DNA of 64,000 bases from Bugula neritina (Eukaryota; Bryozoa; Gymnolaemata; Cheilostomatida; Bugulidae). The DNA is taken from assembly GCA_964035545.1 (NCBI GenBank), contig OZ037767.1, positions 14,695,998-14,759,997 on the forward strand, given 5' to 3'. Shown piece after piece: positions 60,601-64,000 of the stretch (position 1 is the first letter of the stretch; each line of letters begins with the position of its first letter). The notes under the pieces are model-generated. The model saw only the letters and a list, made by a program, of their open reading frames with translations, was not told where the DNA came from and did no database searches. Both the position numbers and the translations under genes were made by a program.

Positions 60601-63600
60601 AACATATATTCTACAGTATAAGCATATATTCTACAGTATAAGCATATATTCTACAGTATAAGCATATATTCTACAGTATAAGCATATATTATACAGTATA
60701 AGCATATATTATACAGTATAAGCATATATTCTACAGTATAAGCATATATTATACAGTATGAGCATATATTCTACCGTATGAACATATATTCTACAGTATG
60801 AGCATATATTATACAGTATGAGCATATATTATACAGTATAAGCATATATTCTACAGTATGAGCATATATTCTACAGTATGAGCATATATTATACAGTATG
60901 AGCATATATTATACAGTATAAGCATATATTATACAGTATGAGCATATATTATACAGTATGAGCATATATTCTACAGTATGAACATATATTATACAGTATG
61001 AGCATATATTATACAGTATGAGCATATATTATACAGTATGAGCATATATTCTACAGTATGAGCATATATTATACAGTATGAGCATATATTCTACAGTATG
61101 AGCATATATTATACAGTATGAGCATATATTATACAGTATGAGCATATATTTTACAGTATGAACATATATTATACAGTATGAGCATATATTTTACAGTATG
61201 AGCATATATTCTACAGTATGAGCATATATTATACAGTGTGAGCATATATTCTACAGTATGAGCATATATTATACAGTATGAGCATATATTCTACAGTATG
61301 AGCATATATTATACAGTATGAGCATATATTATACAGTATGAGCATATATTTTACAGTATGAACATATATTATACAGTATGAGCATATATTTTACAGTATG
61401 AGCATATATTCTACAGTATGAGCATATATTATACAGTGTGAGCATATATTCTACAGTATGAACATATATTCTACAGTATGAGTCATTTGCTTTAGCTGGT
61501 GATTGTGACGTTTTCTATGGGAGCAGAAATCAACCTTCAGACTGTGAAAAAGTCACTGAAAGTTCCAAAGGCTCCAGCAATTGCTCTCAGTTGTCAGTTT
61601 ATCATCATGCCACTTGTAAGTTATCTTCTCTTTTATGTCATTTGTAAGTTATCTTTTCTTTTGTTACTATGCCACTTGTAAGTTATTTTCTTTTTTGTTA
61701 CTATTTTCCTTGTAAGTTGTCTTCTCATCTGTTGAACGAGTTTCATCTTTTTCACATTAACAGTTTACAGTTCTTGTATAAAGTTGAATATAGTCGAGGA
61801 GTTGCATTGACTTGGAAATATGAAATTATATTTGTGATATTATAATTTGCATTCGGTTTTGGTAAAAGCTATTCTGCTGATGTATTACACTGTGACAATC
61901 AGTATGTTTGCCATTTCAGCTGGCTTATGGTATAGCTAGACTGGCTGGATATGAAGGAGGTACGGCTCTGGGTTTCTTCTCCATGGGTTGTGCTCCTGGG
62001 GGAGGACCAAGTAACATGTACTCGCATCTGCTTGGTGGAGATCTCTCTGTCAGTGTGACCTTGACATTTCTATCAACAGTGTTGAGTATAGGTGAGATAC
62101 AGGGGGTCTAGTTACACTCCTCATTTCTATCAACAGTGGTGAGTATAGGTGAGATACAGGGGGTCTGGTTACACTCCTCATTTCTATCAACAGTGTTGAG
62201 TATAGGTGATATACAGGGGGTCTAGTTACACTCCTTATTTCTATCAACAAGGTTGAGTATAGGTGAGATACAGGGGGTCTAGTTACACTCCTTATTTCTA
62301 TCAACAGTGTTGAGTATAGGTGAGATACAGGGGGAGTCTGGTTACACTTTGTTTGGAAACATTTCTAAGTCTTGCTTACTTTTAATGCATTCTGGAATTT
62401 TTTATACTGTTATTTATAGCAAATATATTCCATTACAAAAAATTAAAGATACATCGTTCAAAGTTTGACGCATAAAAAGTTGTCTTTGTCTACTGTTTAT
62501 GTTATGCAAGACAAATGACACTTTGTAATGTTTTAAAAGCTCCACCCAAGAGAGAATCCATGAGGACAAGAGCTTTTCACTATGTCGTAGCATGACTTTA
62601 GGGGTTTTACTGTGGCGCAGGAGCTATTATAATTGAATGTCCTTCCTGACATCACCAATGGCCAAGACTTGAAGAACTTATGATGTGTGTCAGCATGGTC
62701 ACTGCTGTTGGCAATACAGATACAAGTATCTAGCAGTATAGCTTGTAACTCCTAGCATAAGTTGTAGTATACTAAAACAGGATTTCTAGTGACTCATTTA
62801 TACACACAGGAATGCTGCCACTGTGGCTTTTCACACTTGGTAGAACCTTCCCTCAGGGTGCAGGACAGGCAATGATACCCTTCGTGATCATTCTGCAAAC
62901 TATAGCTGTGCTGACCGTACCTCTAGCCATTGGGATACTCATTCAGTATAAACTGCCTAAAGTCAGGGATGTACTTAGGAAATCCCTCAAGGTTTGTTGC
63001 TTCTAGCCCATGTACCTTATACCAGATGAACTAAAACAGCTGTCTTGTTGACTTTTGTATTACATGAAGCATAACCCACCCCTACCTTTTAGGACACAGT
63101 TGGAAAAAAAGCTAACTCATTATATTGAAGTCACTGTGCTTCATAGAAAGCAAGCAATGGTGTTTATATGCTTTACAAAAACACATTTCTTTAAGAGTGC
63201 TGCAATATTAAATAAGATGTGTAAAACAGAGCTTAAAGATTTTTGTTCCCAATCCTTATATCTTAATGTGTGTGTGTGACATATTGAGACTTGTGATGAC
63301 ATATTGAGGCATGTGATGACATATTTTGACATGTGATGACATATTTTGACATGTTATGACACATTGAGACATGTGATGACATATTTTGACATGTTATGAC
63401 ACATTGAGACATGTGATGACATATTTTGACATGTGATGACATATTTTGACATGTTATGACACATTGAGACATGTGATGACATATTTTGACATGTTATGAC
63501 ACATTGAGACATGTGATGACATATTTTGACATGTGATGACATATTTTGACATGTTATGACACATTGAGACATGTGATGACATATTTTGACATGTTATGAC

Positions 63601-64000
63601 ACATTGAGACATGTGATGACATATTTTGACATGTTATGACACATTGAGACATGTGAGGACATATTTTGACATGTTGTGACACGTTGAGACATGTGATGAC
63701 ATATTTTGACATGTTATGACACATTGAGACATGTGAGGACATATTTTGACATGTTGTGACACGTTGAGACATGTGATGACATATTTTGACATGTTGTGAC
63801 ACGCTGAGGCATATGATGACATATTTTGACATGTTGTGAAAAGTTGTGCCAACTGTTTTGCATGAATGCTATGCCTGTACTAAAGCGAAGTTACTAACTC
63901 TAATGTATGCTCAGAATTGAACCTGCATGCATTCTGTCTCACAGGTGCTGATGATTGCCATAGTTACACTCTTGTTCACCTCTGGCATCATCACCAATCT
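54695..64000 (+). CDS. SLC10-family (P3/SLC10A5-like) sodium-coupled transporter, 3' partial
   Basis: Eight exons: 54695-54776 (ATG), 58368-58555, 58987-59062, 59946-60112, 61496-61615, 61920-62091, 62810-62991 and 63945 to the window end. Phases agree. After a signal peptide (MFLLLTLTSCLLTLLPVKAS) comes an extracellular region of about 140 residues with several N-glycosylation sequons, as in P3 (SLC10A3) and SLC10A5 and unlike the short N-terminus of ASBT/NTCP. Membrane segments follow: YSVYLLLVIVTFSMGAEINL, AIALSCQFIIMPLLAYGIAR, then the family signature GFFSMGCAPGGGPSN. SLC10 members move bile acids or steroid sulphates with sodium, but A3/A5 substrates are unknown. Roughly the last third of the transporter lies outside the window. 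Introns 4-7 contain tandem repeats. Confidence 0.9.
54777..58367. other. SLC10-like intron 1
   Basis: A 3.6-kb AT-rich intron. It contains a 14-bp poly-C run at 55353-55366 and an ATATTATA-rich tract at about 58030-58360 just before the acceptor. No gene or repeat family was identified. Confidence 0.5.
60172..61485. repeat. 20-bp minisatellite, about 65 copies, SLC10-like intron 4
   Basis: Units of AGCATATATTCTACAGTATG, varying at CTACAG/ATACAG and at TATA/TATG. It ends about 10 bp before the exon 5 acceptor. Rare variants recur at multiples of the unit: CTACCGTATGAAC at 60331, 60591 and 60771; ATACAGTGTG at 61231 and 61431. Block duplications are therefore likely. Confidence 0.97.
61610..61730 (+). 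repeat. Four tandem copies of the exon 5 donor, SLC10-like intron 5
   Basis: The true donor is ATGCCACTT|GTAAGTTATC. Degenerate copies follow, one repeating ATGCCACTTGTAAGTTAT exactly, so exonic bases were copied too. GTAAGTT occurs four times within about 100 bp. Confidence 0.85.
62067..62345 (+). repeat. 57-bp tandem repeat copying exon 6 end plus donor, about 5 copies
   Basis: The unit contains TTTCTATCAACAG, then TGTTGAGTATAG, then GTGAGATACAGGGGG and a linker. The first copy is the real 3' end of exon 6 and its donor (62092). Each later copy keeps an acceptor-like tract, the 12 bases and the donor, with few substitutions, so it resembles a 12-bp cassette exon. Confidence 0.93.
62555..62690 (-). 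repeat. SINE family 2, truncated copy
   Basis: The body segment GGAGCTATTATAATTGAATG...CATCACCAATGGCC aligns with 39781-39840. The tRNA-like head is missing or decayed. It lies in SLC10-like intron 6. Confidence 0.6.
63278..63840. repeat. 20-bp minisatellite with higher-order 40/60-bp pattern, SLC10-like intron 7
   Basis: About 28 units of GACATATTTTGACATGTGAT type alternate with GACACATTGAGACATGTGAT units in blocks of two or three. Minus-strand frames reading SQCVITCQNMSSHV-like repeats are artefacts. Confidence 0.95.

Noticed and set aside
16363..63840. CRISPR array
   Set aside because: The direct repeats are contiguous without unique spacers, and the window is a eukaryotic genome.
63263..63852. 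Cys/His-containing repeat peptides on the minus strand
   Set aside because: Translation of a 20-bp minisatellite in an SLC10-like intron; no start context, splice sites or conservation.

Overview
This window is animal nuclear DNA. It is AT-rich, with split genes that use GT-AG introns, tRNA-derived SINEs, hAT-type MITEs and many minisatellites. The gene content (tandem temptin-like genes, a collagen/C1q gene, a nucleotidyltransferase-TPR gene) suggests a lophotrochozoan, most likely a mollusc. The species cannot be named from the sequence. I built gene models by hand from reading frames, splice sites and exon phases; every junction reported below is phase-consistent unless stated.

Layout. 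(1) 1-1549, + strand: the last three exons of a DBH/MOXD-type copper monooxygenase homologue with a hydrophobic tail and a lysine in place of the Cu(M) methionine ligand. (2) 2996-13243, + strand: three tandem temptin-like genes, each with a signal peptide, a DSDGDG calcium-loop-like motif and a hydrophobic C-terminus. (3) 13822-15553, - strand: a four-exon gene for an unrecognised 200-aa basic protein. (4) 16906-24271, - strand: complete nine-exon POLR1C (RPAC1, shared subunit of RNA polymerases I and III). (5) 26915-51914, + strand: a 21-exon USP37-like deubiquitinase. Two antisense genes sit in its introns: a nucleotidyltransferase-TPR gene in intron 4 (30594-34101) and a collagen/C1q gene in intron 14 (43532-46048). 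(6) 54695-64000, + strand: an SLC10-type transporter (P3/SLC10A5-like) cut by the window end.

The most striking pattern is that introns of nearly every gene carry minisatellites with periods of about 15-57 bp. Many start at, end at or actually contain a splice site, so the 5' or 3' splice signal has been copied several to about 50 times. The clearest cases are USP37 intron 13 (about 51 units each with a GTAAGT), POLR1C introns 7 and 8, USP37 introns 18 and 20, and SLC10 introns 5 and 6. In SLC10 intron 6 a 57-bp unit copies a 3'-splice-like tract, 12 exonic bases and the donor. The three largest arrays also show internal block duplications.

Functional links between genes are mostly inferred. 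The inactive-looking monooxygenase and the temptin-like genes form one same-strand cluster of secreted or membrane-anchored proteins. POLR1C and the USP37-like gene are divergent housekeeping genes about 2.6 kb apart. No bacterial, viral or CRISPR features were seen.
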